This document shows positions 15,096 through 23,236 of a DNA stretch of 47,304 nt, in pieces; positions within the stretch are counted from its first letter, which is position 1, and each line of letters begins with the position of its first letter. A program made the position numbers and the translations under genes. This DNA is from CAMAUF01 sp046152925 (GTDB lineage: Bacteria > Chloroflexota > Dehalococcoidia > Tepidiformales > Tepidiformaceae). The DNA is taken from NCBI GenBank assembly GCA_046152925.1, contig JBJXFX010000072.1, positions 1-47,304 of the forward strand, written 5' to 3'. The notes under the pieces are model-generated. The model worked only from the letters and a program-made list of their open reading frames with translations. It did no database searches and was not told where the DNA came from.

Positions 15096-16616
15096 GTGAC
15101 TTCACCGCGACCACGGACGTCCCGGAGGACGTTCCTCAAAGGCGCGAGCGCGGCAGCGCTTGGCCTCGTTTTCTCCCACGGAATGTGGCTTCCGGCCTCC
15201 GCGGCTCGACGAGTTGGGGCTGCGCACGGCGCGGCCATGCGTGGCGTCGGCTATCCGGCCGGGGCTGGCCGCGAGGCTCGGGGCCGGTTCGGCTTCATGT
15301 TTCCCGGCCTCCCTGCATACGAGGCGCCGTTGCCCCTGACTGATGCCCTCGCCGCGTCGATGCGCGACCCCTCGCCCGGCTCGACCGCCGGCGACAATAA
15401 CGCGCTGCCTTCAGGGTTCACCTTCTTCGGCCAGTTCGTCGACCATGACCTGACCATGGACCGCGAGGTCCTGGGCAACCAGCAGGCTGACCCGAACGGG
15501 TCAACGAACTTCCGGTCGCCGATGCTCAACTTGGACTCTGTCTACAACACCGTTCAGCCCGATGGCGTGAGCGCGGGCGCTGTCTTCGACGGCCAGCGGT
15601 TTCGCCTTGAAGTCAACGCCAATGGCGTCCTCGACCTGCCACGCAACGCCGACGGCACCGCCAAGCTCGCAGAGCCCCGCAACGAAGAGAACCTCCTCAT
15701 CTGCCAGCTCCACATCGCGTTCATGCGCTTCCACAACCGGCTCGTGGATGAGGGTCACTCGTTCGAGGAGGCACAGCGGCAGACGCGGTGGCACTACCAA
15801 TGGGTCGTCATGACCGACTTCCTCCCGCGGATGGCTGGCCGGGAGCGCGTTGACCGCGTGCTGCAGCTGCGTCCGCGCGGCGCGCCGAAAGTGAAGACGC
15901 GGTTCTACACCCCGCAAAACCGGAATCGGGTGTTCATGCCGCTCGAGTTCGCCGTCGCGGCATTCCGATTCGGGCATACGCAGGTCCGCAACAATTACAA
16001 CCCGAACCTCAACATCCGGGTCGCGATCCAGCAGCCGGTGGCCGGTCCGGGAAACCTCAACGGATTCCGGCCGATCCCGGCCGCCTTGGCCATGGACTTC
16101 CGGAGCTTCTTCCACTTCGCCGATAGCCCCGACCCGGCGGTGCCGCCGCTGTTCAACAGCACCCGCCGGATGGATGCAGTCCTCTCGCCGAACCTCCTGA
16201 ACCTGCCAGTTGCCTCGCTACCAAACGCCCCAACCCGGACCTCGCTCGCGGCTCGGAACCTTGAGCGCGGCGTGCAGGTTGGCCTGCCGAGCGGTCAGGC
16301 GGTCGCGCGGGCCATCGGCGCTCCGGTGCTCGATAACGGCTCGCTCCGTCCTGGGGCGGCCGTCCTCGCCGATCCGGGGTTCGCCGGCGAAGCGCCGCTC
16401 TGGTTCTATCTGCTTGCGGAGTCCGACGTGGCCGAGGGCGCCGTCCGTCTCGGCGAGGTGGGGGCGACCCTCATCGTCGAGACCTTGGCTGGGATCATGG
16501 ACGCCGACCAAACGTCGTTCTTTCACTCGCCGGCATGGCGGCCGATGACGCCGACCTTCCGCGCCCAGGAGTTCTTCGCCTATGCGGGCGTCGGGGGCAT
16601 CTTGCCGCCTGCCTAG
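15096..16616 (+). CDS. Tat-exported haem peroxidase (animal haem peroxidase superfamily)
   Basis: 506 residues starting at GTG 15096. Tat signal SRRTFLKGASAAALGLVF at about 9-26. The catalytic domain belongs to the peroxidase-cyclooxygenase superfamily: distal region FGQFVDHDLTMD with D116-H117-D118, catalytic Arg195 and Glu198 in EPRNEENLL, and proximal His294 in FRFGHTQVRNNY. These enzymes use H2O2 to oxidise halides or organic substrates; the Asp next to the distal His can be covalently bonded to haem in relatives. The C-terminus IVETLAGIMDADQTSFF is also family-typical. It is exported folded, consistent with haem loading in the cytoplasm. Its stop overlaps the convergent AhpD-like gene by 4 bases. 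Confidence 0.9.
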   Translation: MTSPRPRTSRRTFLKGASAAALGLVFSHGMWLPASAARRVGAAHGAAMRGVGYPAGAGREARGRFGFMFPGLPAYEAPLPLTDALAASMRDPSPGSTAGDNNALPSGFTFFGQFVDHDLTMDREVLGNQQADPNGSTNFRSPMLNLDSVYNTVQPDGVSAGAVFDGQRFRLEVNANGVLDLPRNADGTAKLAEPRNEENLLICQLHIAFMRFHNRLVDEGHSFEEAQRQTRWHYQWVVMTDFLPRMAGRERVDRVLQLRPRGAPKVKTRFYTPQNRNRVFMPLEFAVAAFRFGHTQVRNNYNPNLNIRVAIQQPVAGPGNLNGFRPIPAALAMDFRSFFHFADSPDPAVPPLFNSTRRMDAVLSPNLLNLPVASLPNAPTRTSLAARNLERGVQVGLPSGQAVARAIGAPVLDNGSLRPGAAVLADPGFAGEAPLWFYLLAESDVAEGAVRLGEVGATLIVETLAGIMDADQTSFFHSPAWRPMTPTFRAQEFFAYAGVGGILPPA

Positions 16617-17158
16617 GGCAGCTTCGCTCCGAAGACGGGTTTGCCCGCCTCGTTAAAGTCGAAGCGGGCGAGCCCGCCGGGGTTGATTTCGATGTCCGTC
16701 CCCAGCGCGACCGGTACCTTCTGGGTGCTCCACTTCGCGATGTCCAGCACGAGCTCGACGAGTTGGGCCGGCGTGTAGTGCTGGTGGAGCTGATCCCGGA
16801 GGCTGTCCGGCACGTCGCCCGGCCGCAAGATCTGCGAGTCACACAACCGGAGGGCGACCTTCTGGGACTCGGGGAGGTCGCTCTCCTCGTAGTGGTCGAC
16901 CTTTTCGGCCATCTCTTCATCCAGGCCGGCTTCCAGGGCAACGCCCAGGCGGAGGCCCTTTCAGGTGAAGCAGTTGTGCGTCCGCGCACAGCGCAGGCGG
17001 ACGAGCTCCGTCGTCACCGGGTCGAGCCGGTCGAGCAGGACGACGGAGTCCTGGTAGCCATCGAGTGCGCGGGCGAGGTTCGGCGCACTGTGGGAAAGCG
17101 GCACGGGCTTGCCGTCCGGGCCCGCTTCGGGCAGTGGGATGCGGCGGACACGGGTCAT
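16613..17158 (-). CDS. AhpD/carboxymuconolactone-decarboxylase-like protein, probable selenoprotein (in-frame TGA at 16961-16963)
   Basis: Read through the TGA, the frame gives 181 residues with the TGA at codon 66. The context is E51...C57-A-R-T-H61-N-C63-F-T-U66-K-G-L-R, i.e. CxxU in place of the AhpD CxxC. Glu51 lies 12 residues before C63, as Glu118 does before Cys130 in AhpD. Downstream protein (LGVALEAGLDEEMAEKVDHYEE) continues the family helix without frame change, and the next ATG (16912) would start a headless fragment. A hairpin follows the TGA (16935-16959). The ATG overlaps the stop of the upstream paralogue (ATGA), indicating one operon. The family has peroxidase-linked disulfide or decarboxylase activity. 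Alternatives: a nonsense mutation or sequencing error. Confidence 0.7.
16935..16959 (-). promoter_or_regulatory. Candidate bacterial SECIS hairpin
   Basis: Directly after the TGA, on the minus strand: AGGGC (16955-16959) pairs with GCCCT (16935-16939); an inner CGC/GCG helix closes a 4-nt CTGG loop. The apical loop is 16-19 nt from the T of TGA, within the range of known bacterial SECIS elements. Pairing was judged by eye only; in GC-rich DNA such hairpins occur by chance. Confidence 0.4.
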
Positions 17159-17616
17159 GGGGTTCCTCCGGTTCGGAACAGGCGGCCAAGGCTGAGGGCG
17201 ATGCGTTGCTGCTGGTCCAACACGAGCAGGGCGTTGGTCAGGGCATAGAGCCCGCCACCGCCGAGCGCGTCGAGCACCGGCTGAGTGTCGGCTTCGGTGA
17301 TGCCTGCGACATCGGCGACGAACATCTCCGTGTAGGCGAGGCATGCCTTTTCGGCTTCGGTGAAGAGGGGCGAATCGGGCCACCGGGCCAGCGCCGCGAG
17401 GGTCGCGGCGTCGACGCCCTGGGCCTCCGTGGCCGTGTTCGCTGGCGCGTCCGCTTGCAGCATCGCCACGCGCTGGCGGCAGAGCTCGGCGAGGCGCGGG
17501 TCGAGGTCGCTCCAGACGGCAGCGTACTGTTGGCGCATCGCCGCCAGCGGCCCTGGGGCGTGCTGCGCCAGCGTCGCGACGATTTCGGGTGAAAACGTGG
17601 CCGGTTCGCTGGTCAT
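17155..17616 (-). CDS. Carboxymuconolactone-decarboxylase/AhpD-like partner protein
   Basis: 153 residues from ATG 17616. The helix PRLAELCRQRVAMLQAD corresponds to the core CMD helix (RLxELxRxRVAxLxGC) but lacks a CxxC; FTEAEKACLAYTEMFVADVAGITEAD is the second conserved half of the family, and the protein ends with a helical region. It therefore probably forms a hetero-oligomer with, or acts beside, the downstream candidate selenoprotein, with which it overlaps by 4 bases. The pair faces the haem peroxidase gene, suggesting peroxide- or thiol-related chemistry. The substrate is unknown. Confidence 0.75.
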   Translation of the reverse strand: MTSEPATFSPEIVATLAQHAPGPLAAMRQQYAAVWSDLDPRLAELCRQRVAMLQADAPANTATEAQGVDAATLAALARWPDSPLFTEAEKACLAYTEMFVADVAGITEADTQPVLDALGGGGLYALTNALLVLDQQQRIALSLGRLFRTGGTP

Positions 17617-17699
17617 GTCGTGGACAGTAACGAATCGTCGGCGGCGCGGCAACGCGGACGGCGATCGAGCACAGGCCGCCGCTCCCGTACCCTCGTCCG

Positions 17700-18923
17700 A
17701 TGCCTCGCAGGCGAAAGCACCACGTCCCCAGCGCTCCACCGTTCGTCGATGACGTCGTCCGGCTCACCGCGGGCCCGATCGTCTTTGGCGGCGCTTCGCT
17801 TTGCCGCCTCGAGGATGGCCGCGTTGTCTTTGTCTCCTTCGCGGCGCCCGGCGAGGTGGTCGACGTGCGCATCGAACGGACACACCCCGACTACCTCGAA
17901 GGCGCCGTCGACGCGGTCGTCGACGCCTCGCCCGAGCGCGTGGGACCGCGCTGCGCCCTGTTCGGGCAGTGCGGCGGCTGTCAGCTCCAGCACATGGCCT
18001 ATCCGGCGCAGCTCGCGGCTAAGGAGGCCGTCGTCCGCGAGCAAATCGAGCGGATCGGACGCCTCGATCCGTCGGCCGTCCGCCCCATCCGTGGCGCGGC
18101 CGAGCCCTGGGCGTACCGAAACCACGCCCGCTTTTCGACGGGGCACACCTTCGGCGACCTCGGCTTCGTCCACCGCCGCGGGCGCGGGTTGTTGACGGTC
18201 GAGACGTGCCCGATCGCCCACCCGATGGTCAACGCCGTCCTCCCCCAGCTCCAGCGGCTCGGCAAGGGCCTGCATCAGGTCCAGGTTCGCTGCTGCGAGG
18301 CGACAGGCAGCATGTTGATCAACCCGGAGGTCCCAGGGGCGCCGATGGCGACGGGGCAGCGCAGCTACACCGAACGGCTCGCGGGCCGCACCTTCGAGGT
18401 CGCGGATTCGGCCTTCTTCCAGGTCAATGCCGCCCAGGCTGAAGTGATGATCGAGCTCATCGGCGACGCCTTGCCGTCCTCAGGCGAGGTCCTCGTCGAT
18501 GGCTTCGCCGGCGTGGGCACCTTTGCGGTGATCTTCGCGGAGCGCTTTCGCCGCGTGATTGCGATTGAGGAATCGGCGAGCGCGGCCCGGCATGCCGAGG
18601 GCAATCTCGCCCAGGCGCCGAACGTGGAGCTCATTACTGGCAAGGTTGAAACCGTGTTGCCCGAACTCGGCGTCCGGCCCGATGCCATCCTGCTCGACCC
18701 GCCGCGCCCCGGCTGCGCGCCGCCCGTGATCGAGGCGATCCTGCGGTACCGCCCGGCCACGGTCGTCTACGTCTCATGCAATCCGGCGACTCTCGCCCGC
18801 GACCTTCGCCTCTTGGTCGATGGCGGGTTCGCGCTTGACTGGGTGACGCCCCTCGACATGTTTCCCCAGACGGGACACATCGAGTGCGTCGTCCGGCTCT
18901 CGCTTGCGGACGGTGGGGAGTGA
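17700..18923 (+). CDS. 23S rRNA (uracil-5-)-methyltransferase, RlmD/TrmA family
   Basis: 407 residues. SAM-dependent m5U methyltransferase with a 4Fe-4S cluster. Order: TRAM-like N-terminus (about 18-75); cluster cysteines C85, C91 and C94 (CALFGQCGGCQLQH) with a fourth in VETCPIAHP; central domain; SAM-binding VDGFAGVGTFAV; substrate-loop LDPPRPGC; and catalytic cysteine in YVSCNPATLARDL. DMFPQTGHIECVVRL is the standard C-terminus. Whether it modifies rRNA U1939/U747 positions or tRNA U54 cannot be settled from sequence. It overlaps the next gene by GTGA. Confidence 0.9.
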   Translation: MPRRRKHHVPSAPPFVDDVVRLTAGPIVFGGASLCRLEDGRVVFVSFAAPGEVVDVRIERTHPDYLEGAVDAVVDASPERVGPRCALFGQCGGCQLQHMAYPAQLAAKEAVVREQIERIGRLDPSAVRPIRGAAEPWAYRNHARFSTGHTFGDLGFVHRRGRGLLTVETCPIAHPMVNAVLPQLQRLGKGLHQVQVRCCEATGSMLINPEVPGAPMATGQRSYTERLAGRTFEVADSAFFQVNAAQAEVMIELIGDALPSSGEVLVDGFAGVGTFAVIFAERFRRVIAIEESASAARHAEGNLAQAPNVELITGKVETVLPELGVRPDAILLDPPRPGCAPPVIEAILRYRPATVVYVSCNPATLARDLRLLVDGGFALDWVTPLDMFPQTGHIECVVRLSLADGGE

Positions 18924-19546
18924 GCCGCGTCGTCCTTGCCTCGGCCTCTCCGCGGCGTCGCGAGCTCCTGGCGGCGCTGGTCGCCGACTTCGCGGTCGCG
19001 CCGGCCGACATCGACGAGACGGTCGACGGGGACCCGGTGGAGGCGGCCGGGAAGCTCGCCCTCGCCAAAGCGCGCGCCGTCCTCAGCCGTGACGATGCGG
19101 CGGTGGTGATCGGCTCCGACACGATCGTGGCGGACCGCGAGCGGATGTACGCCAAGCCCACAGGCCCAGGGGACGCAGCGGACATGTGGCGGGCGCTCCG
19201 TGGCCGGCCGCATCTGGTCGCGACCGGCGTCGCTGTCTGCGTTGGTGGCTGGCCGCCGCTCGTCGACGTCTCGGAAAGCGTCGTCACCCTCACGGACTTG
19301 GGCGACGACGCGATCGCTGCGTATGTCGCGAGTGGAAGGCCGCTGGACAAGGCGGGGGGCTACGCGATTCAGGATGAAGACGTGCCGACGGTCGCCAGCC
19401 TGGATGGCTGTTACTGCGGCGTCATGGGGCTCCCGCTCTGGACCCTGCGGACGCTCCTGGAGGAGTTCGGTGTCGCGACCCGCGCGCCGCACGAGACCTT
19501 CGCGCGTTGCGAAACCTGTCCCGAGCGGACCGGGGCTGTGGAGTAG
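18920..19546 (+). CDS. maf: Maf-family nucleoside triphosphate pyrophosphatase
   Basis: 208 residues from the GTG at 18920, overlapping the methyltransferase stop. Maf proteins hydrolyse dTTP/UTP or modified NTPs to monophosphates. N-terminal SRVVLASASPRRRELL is the hallmark; then ADIDETV, AAVVIGSDTIV with the metal-binding Asp, YAKPTGPGDAADM, and the KAGGYAIQDE signature. The C-terminus has an extra tail of about 18 residues with two Cys (ARCETCPE) not usual in the family. It is likely co-transcribed with the methyltransferase. Confidence 0.92.
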   Translation: MSRVVLASASPRRRELLAALVADFAVAPADIDETVDGDPVEAAGKLALAKARAVLSRDDAAVVIGSDTIVADRERMYAKPTGPGDAADMWRALRGRPHLVATGVAVCVGGWPPLVDVSESVVTLTDLGDDAIAAYVASGRPLDKAGGYAIQDEDVPTVASLDGCYCGVMGLPLWTLRTLLEEFGVATRAPHETFARCETCPERTGAVE

Positions 19547-19629
19547 CGCCGTGCGGCGAGCGCCGCGTCCGCGTATGTTTCGGGGCGGCCGGCCAGATCG
19601 GCCGCCAACTTTGAGATGGGGTGGCGGGC

Positions 19630-20853
19630 ATGGTGCGCGAAGAACTCAAACAACGCAGCCGGGAGCTTCAGCAGACGCCGCTCATGGAGCGCATCGCCGC
19701 CATGGGCGACCTCTTTCGAGCCGCCGCGGAGGAGGCCCAGCAGATCCGCCACCTACCGGCGTGGGCTTCGAAAGAAATCGCCGCGCAAGGCCTCTACCGG
19801 TTCGCGCTCCCGCCAGAGCTCGCCGGCGAAGACACGCGGGCCCGCCAGCAAATCGAGGCGGTCGAGGCCGTTTCGGCGATCGATGGCTCGGTCGGCTGGT
19901 GCACCCACATCAACTCCGAAATCAACAGTCTCGTCATCCGCAAGATGAGCCGGGAGGCCGAAGAGATCATCTTCGACGACTGGGACGTCTTGATCTGCGC
20001 CGGCGTGGGGCCCGGTTTGGAACACGCGAAGGCGCGCAACGAGGGCGACGGCTGGCGGCTCTGGTGCCAGGGGGCGTTTGGCAGCGGTTGCCATAACGCG
20101 ACCTGGACGCTCGTCCACACCCGCGCCGACGGCGTGCCGACCGAGGATGGCGGCTCATCGGACCGCGCATTCCTCATCCCGCGGCAGGACTTCGAGATCA
20201 TCGACACCTGGGACACCGCCGGCCTGCGCGGGTCGGGCAGCCACGACGTCCGCATCAATGGGGCGCTCATCCCGGAAGCCCTCGCGCTTCCGAAGGACCT
20301 CTTCGGGCCCTGTGAGAAGTATGCGAACCCGACCTTCCGCAACCCGACGCAGGCGCACTACAACAAGGCCGCGGTCGCCCTGGGCATCTGCCGCGGGGCG
20401 ATCGATGAGTTCTCCCGGCTTGCCCAGGCGAAGACGCCCTGGGGCTCCGGCTCGCTCCTCAAGGACCAGCCACAAATCCAGTACCGGATTGGCGAGGCGG
20501 AGGCGAACCTCCGCTCGGCGCGCGCCTTCCTGCTCGAAGCGCAGGAGGGCCTCGAAGACCATCTCGGGCCTTTGCCGAAAGATGGCGGGCGCGCGCGGCC
20601 GGAGTTCGCGGTGCTGCGTCTCGCGATGCTCGCCTGCACCCATGCGGCGCAGGCCAGCCGCGCAATCGTCGACCTCATCCACAACACATCGGGCACGACA
20701 GGAAGCCGGATGGACAGCCCGCTCGAACGCAAGCTCCGCGACGCGCACCAGGCGGCCGCCCATGCCGCGATTTCCTACCGGAACTACGAGCAACTCGGCA
20801 AGACGTTTCTTGGTCACGCCCCGGCCGCCGTCCCCGTCGACCCCCGGGCCTGA
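19630..20853 (+). CDS. Acyl-CoA-dehydrogenase-fold flavin monooxygenase (HpaB-2/HsaA type)
   Basis: 407 residues from ATG 19630; a GTG nine bases upstream is an alternative. It has the ACAD fold without the ACAD signature tail. IDGSVGWCTHINSE near residue 85, FGSGCHNATWTL, the segment FEIIDTWDTAGLRGSGSHDV, and C-terminal IHNTSGTTGSRMDSPLERKLRDAHQAAAH match two-component flavin-dependent monooxygenases (HpaB-like oxygenase components) such as HsaA and DszC-like proteins. Such enzymes use reduced flavin from a reductase partner to hydroxylate phenolic or heterocyclic compounds. No reductase is adjacent. The following gene is an alpha/beta hydrolase, an arrangement consistent with ring cleavage, which is inference. 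Confidence 0.8.
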   Translation: MVREELKQRSRELQQTPLMERIAAMGDLFRAAAEEAQQIRHLPAWASKEIAAQGLYRFALPPELAGEDTRARQQIEAVEAVSAIDGSVGWCTHINSEINSLVIRKMSREAEEIIFDDWDVLICAGVGPGLEHAKARNEGDGWRLWCQGAFGSGCHNATWTLVHTRADGVPTEDGGSSDRAFLIPRQDFEIIDTWDTAGLRGSGSHDVRINGALIPEALALPKDLFGPCEKYANPTFRNPTQAHYNKAAVALGICRGAIDEFSRLAQAKTPWGSGSLLKDQPQIQYRIGEAEANLRSARAFLLEAQEGLEDHLGPLPKDGGRARPEFAVLRLAMLACTHAAQASRAIVDLIHNTSGTTGSRMDSPLERKLRDAHQAAAHAAISYRNYEQLGKTFLGHAPAAVPVDPRA

Positions 20854-20920
20854 ACCAGTGGCTGCGCGCCAGGGTGGCCACGCGTATCCTCCGGGCCACC
20901 ACTGAGGGGGTGCTCACGCC

Positions 20921-21685
20921 ATGCCCATGGTCGACCGTGACGGCGTCAAGATTCATTACGAGGTTGCGGGCTCCGGCCCGGCGGTGCTCATCACCCACGG
21001 GTACTCATCCTCGGCCAAGGCCTGGGAAGGCCAGGTGGCGGCCCTCCAGGACCGCTACAAGGTGATTACCTGGGACATGCGTGGGCACGCGGGCAGCGAC
21101 AGCCCGGACGACCCAGCCCGCTACTCCGAGGCCCACACCGTCGAGGACATCGCGGCCGTCTTGCGGGCGTGTGGCGAAAGCCGCGCGGTGATTTCGGGTC
21201 TTTCGCTGGGCGGCTACATGACGTTGGCCTTTCACCTCGCCCACCCCGAAATGACGCGCGCCATCATGCTGTTCGATTGCGGCCCCGGCTATAAGAATCC
21301 CCAGGCGCGGGACGGCTGGAACCAGACCTCAGAGCAGCGCGCGGTGAACTTCGAGACGAAAGGCCTCACGGCGATGGGCAGCAGTCCAGAGGTGAAAATC
21401 AGCGTCCATCGCTCGGCGCAGGGCCTCGCCAACGCGGCCCGTGGGATGCTGAAGCAGTTCGACGCGCGCGCGATCGAATCGCTCGAACACATCCACGTCC
21501 CGGCGCTTGTGCTGGTTGGCGAAAACGACACGCCGTTCCTCAACGCGAGCGACTACATGGCGAAGAAGATACCCGGCGCCGTCTTCGTCAAGGTGCCGGA
21601 CGCCGGCCATGCCGCGAACATCGACAACCCGGACTATTTCAACCGCGCGGTCGCCGAATTCCTCGCGAGCTTGCCGGCCGTATAG
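20921..21685 (+). CDS. Alpha/beta hydrolase
   Basis: 254 residues. Fold landmarks: THGYSSSAKAW (oxyanion loop HG), DMRGHAGSD, nucleophile elbow GLSLGG with Ser95, acid Asp in VGENDTPF, catalytic His in DAGHAANID. No signal peptide, so cytoplasmic. Candidate roles include esterase, lactonase or C-C (meta-cleavage) hydrolase; the neighbouring monooxygenase makes the last possible. It is 67 bases downstream of that gene and probably in the same operon. It converges on lepB with 9 bases between the stops. Confidence 0.88.
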   Translation: MPMVDRDGVKIHYEVAGSGPAVLITHGYSSSAKAWEGQVAALQDRYKVITWDMRGHAGSDSPDDPARYSEAHTVEDIAAVLRACGESRAVISGLSLGGYMTLAFHLAHPEMTRAIMLFDCGPGYKNPQARDGWNQTSEQRAVNFETKGLTAMGSSPEVKISVHRSAQGLANAARGMLKQFDARAIESLEHIHVPALVLVGENDTPFLNASDYMAKKIPGAVFVKVPDAGHAANIDNPDYFNRAVAEFLASLPAV

Positions 21686-21694
21686 ACGTGCCGG

Positions 21695-23209
21695 TCACTT
21701 GGCCTGCGCGAAGTTCGGCGACTTAATCTGCGTGATCTTCGGGTCCGCATTTGGCGCGAGGCCGATCACGCTCGAAGGCCAGTAGCTGACGAACGCCTTG
21801 CCGATCATCAGCTCCTCCGGCACGAGTCCGACGAGCGGGCTCCGGCTGTCGAGGCTGTTGTCACGGTTGTCGCCCATCACGAAGAAGTGGCCCGGTGGGA
21901 TCACCGTCCGCGGGCCGGTGTAATGCCACGTCCGCTTGATGTACGGCTCTTCGAGGTAGTAGTCGTTGATGTACACCTTGCCGTCGATGATTTCGATCGT
22001 GTCGCCCGGCAGGCCGATAACGCGCTTGATCAGGTCCGTATCCGGCTTGCGCGGGTCCTGAAGGACGACGATTTCGCCGCGCTGCGGGCCATGAAAGACG
22101 TTGCGCTTCGGGTCGTCGCCAGCGTCGAGGAACGGGATGAACCGGCTGAGCTTCTCGACATCGACTTCGGAGTACACGAGCTTGTTCACGATCAAGAACT
22201 GCCCGTCTTCGAGGGTCGGGAACATCGAAGTGCCGTCGACCTTGAAGTTCTGGAAGCTCGCCCGGACCGCGAGGAACACCAGGATCGCCAGCAGGCCTGT
22301 CTCGACCAACTCGCGGACGACGACCTTGCCCCGCGCCCGGGACTTGGCAGGGGCGGCCTCGAACGTGCCCGCGCCGGCGGCGGCCGATGTAAGCGCGACC
22401 GCGGCCGCTGGGTCTTCGTCGGCGAAGTTCCATCCCGAGCGATGCTGGACGGTCATGTGCTCAGCGCGTGGACCGACGTCGACCGCCGCGTTGGGGATGG
22501 GTGATTGACTGGGACGCGCGAAGAGAGGGCGTTCGATCGGCGTCGAACTGACCTCTTCGAGTAAGTCCGCTCCCTGGCGGCCGAGCAGCGAATCGAGCGA
22601 CGGGGGGACGTCGAGCGCGCGGGGCTCCGCTGCCAGTTGCGGCGGCTCACCCAGGCCGCGCGTGGCGTGGGACTCGAAGGCCCTCAGCAGCGTGTCGTCG
22701 TCTGGCGCCACCTCATCGCCTCGGGCCGCCACTTCGGGTAGTCCGGAGTCGAGGAGCCGCGGCGTCCGCTGGACACGGAACTCACTCACCGGGTCGTCGT
22801 GGAGTTCGGTCGCAAGCGGCTCGGCGGGCCGAAATGGCTCGGTCAGGGCCGGGGCGGGGGGAGCTGCTGGAGCGAGCGGCGAGGGTTGTACGGCGGCCGG
22901 CTCGCTCCGGTCGATCCGGTGCCCAAAGCCGCGGAACACGGGGCTCGGGAGCCCGCTCGGGGCCGTTGGCTCCTGATCATAGCCGCTGGCCTCCACGACA
23001 TCGCGCCAGGGGTCGGCATCGTCGGGGGCCTTCGGGAGGTTGGCCTCTTTGTTCGCCTCGAGACGGGCCCAGGGGTCCGGCTCGAAGGTGTTCGAAGGCC
23101 GGCGGGCCCAAGCCGGGATCGGCGGGGCTGCCGGCTCCTCCTCCCAAGGGAGGGAGGAGGCAGCGGAGGGCACGGCCTCCGGCTCACGCGGTTCGTCGCC
23201 ACCTACCAC
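21695..23209 (-). CDS. lepB: Signal peptidase I with long disordered N-terminal region
   Basis: 504 residues from GTG 23209. The catalytic part (about 296-504) is complete: membrane helix 300-318, Ser328 in DGTSMFPTL, Lys395 in DTDLIKRVIGLPGD, and GDNRDNSLDSR. It cleaves signal peptides outside the membrane. The first 290 residues are unusual: Pro/Glu/Ala/Asp-rich, low complexity, with Trp-centred acidic motifs (PWEEE, DPWARL, DPWRDV, SGWNFADED). Typical LepB has only a few residues before the helix. The region would lie in the cytoplasm and may be a docking segment. The gene upstream encodes a protein with similar motifs, 27 bases away on the same strand. Confidence 0.88.
   Translation of the reverse strand: MVGGDEPREPEAVPSAASSLPWEEEPAAPPIPAWARRPSNTFEPDPWARLEANKEANLPKAPDDADPWRDVVEASGYDQEPTAPSGLPSPVFRGFGHRIDRSEPAAVQPSPLAPAAPPAPALTEPFRPAEPLATELHDDPVSEFRVQRTPRLLDSGLPEVAARGDEVAPDDDTLLRAFESHATRGLGEPPQLAAEPRALDVPPSLDSLLGRQGADLLEEVSSTPIERPLFARPSQSPIPNAAVDVGPRAEHMTVQHRSGWNFADEDPAAAVALTSAAAGAGTFEAAPAKSRARGKVVVRELVETGLLAILVFLAVRASFQNFKVDGTSMFPTLEDGQFLIVNKLVYSEVDVEKLSRFIPFLDAGDDPKRNVFHGPQRGEIVVLQDPRKPDTDLIKRVIGLPGDTIEIIDGKVYINDYYLEEPYIKRTWHYTGPRTVIPPGHFFVMGDNRDNSLDSRSPLVGLVPEELMIGKAFVSYWPSSVIGLAPNADPKITQIKSPNFAQAK
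23131..23160. repeat. REP-like palindrome inside the lepB N-terminal extension
   Basis: CCTCCC-aa-GGGAGG (23140-23153) flanked by further ctcc / ggag runs. It encodes residues around SSLPWEEEPAA of the disordered region, so an in-frame palindrome may have supplied part of the extension. Similarity to the other two elements is loose. Confidence 0.25.
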
Positions 23210-23236
23210 AGCTGACTCCCAGTCACGGCTCTAGCG

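Noticed and set aside
16613..16912. Separate 99-residue protein starting at ATG 16912
   Set aside because: It would begin inside the conserved CMD helix and lacks the N-terminal half that is encoded in the same frame upstream of the TGA.
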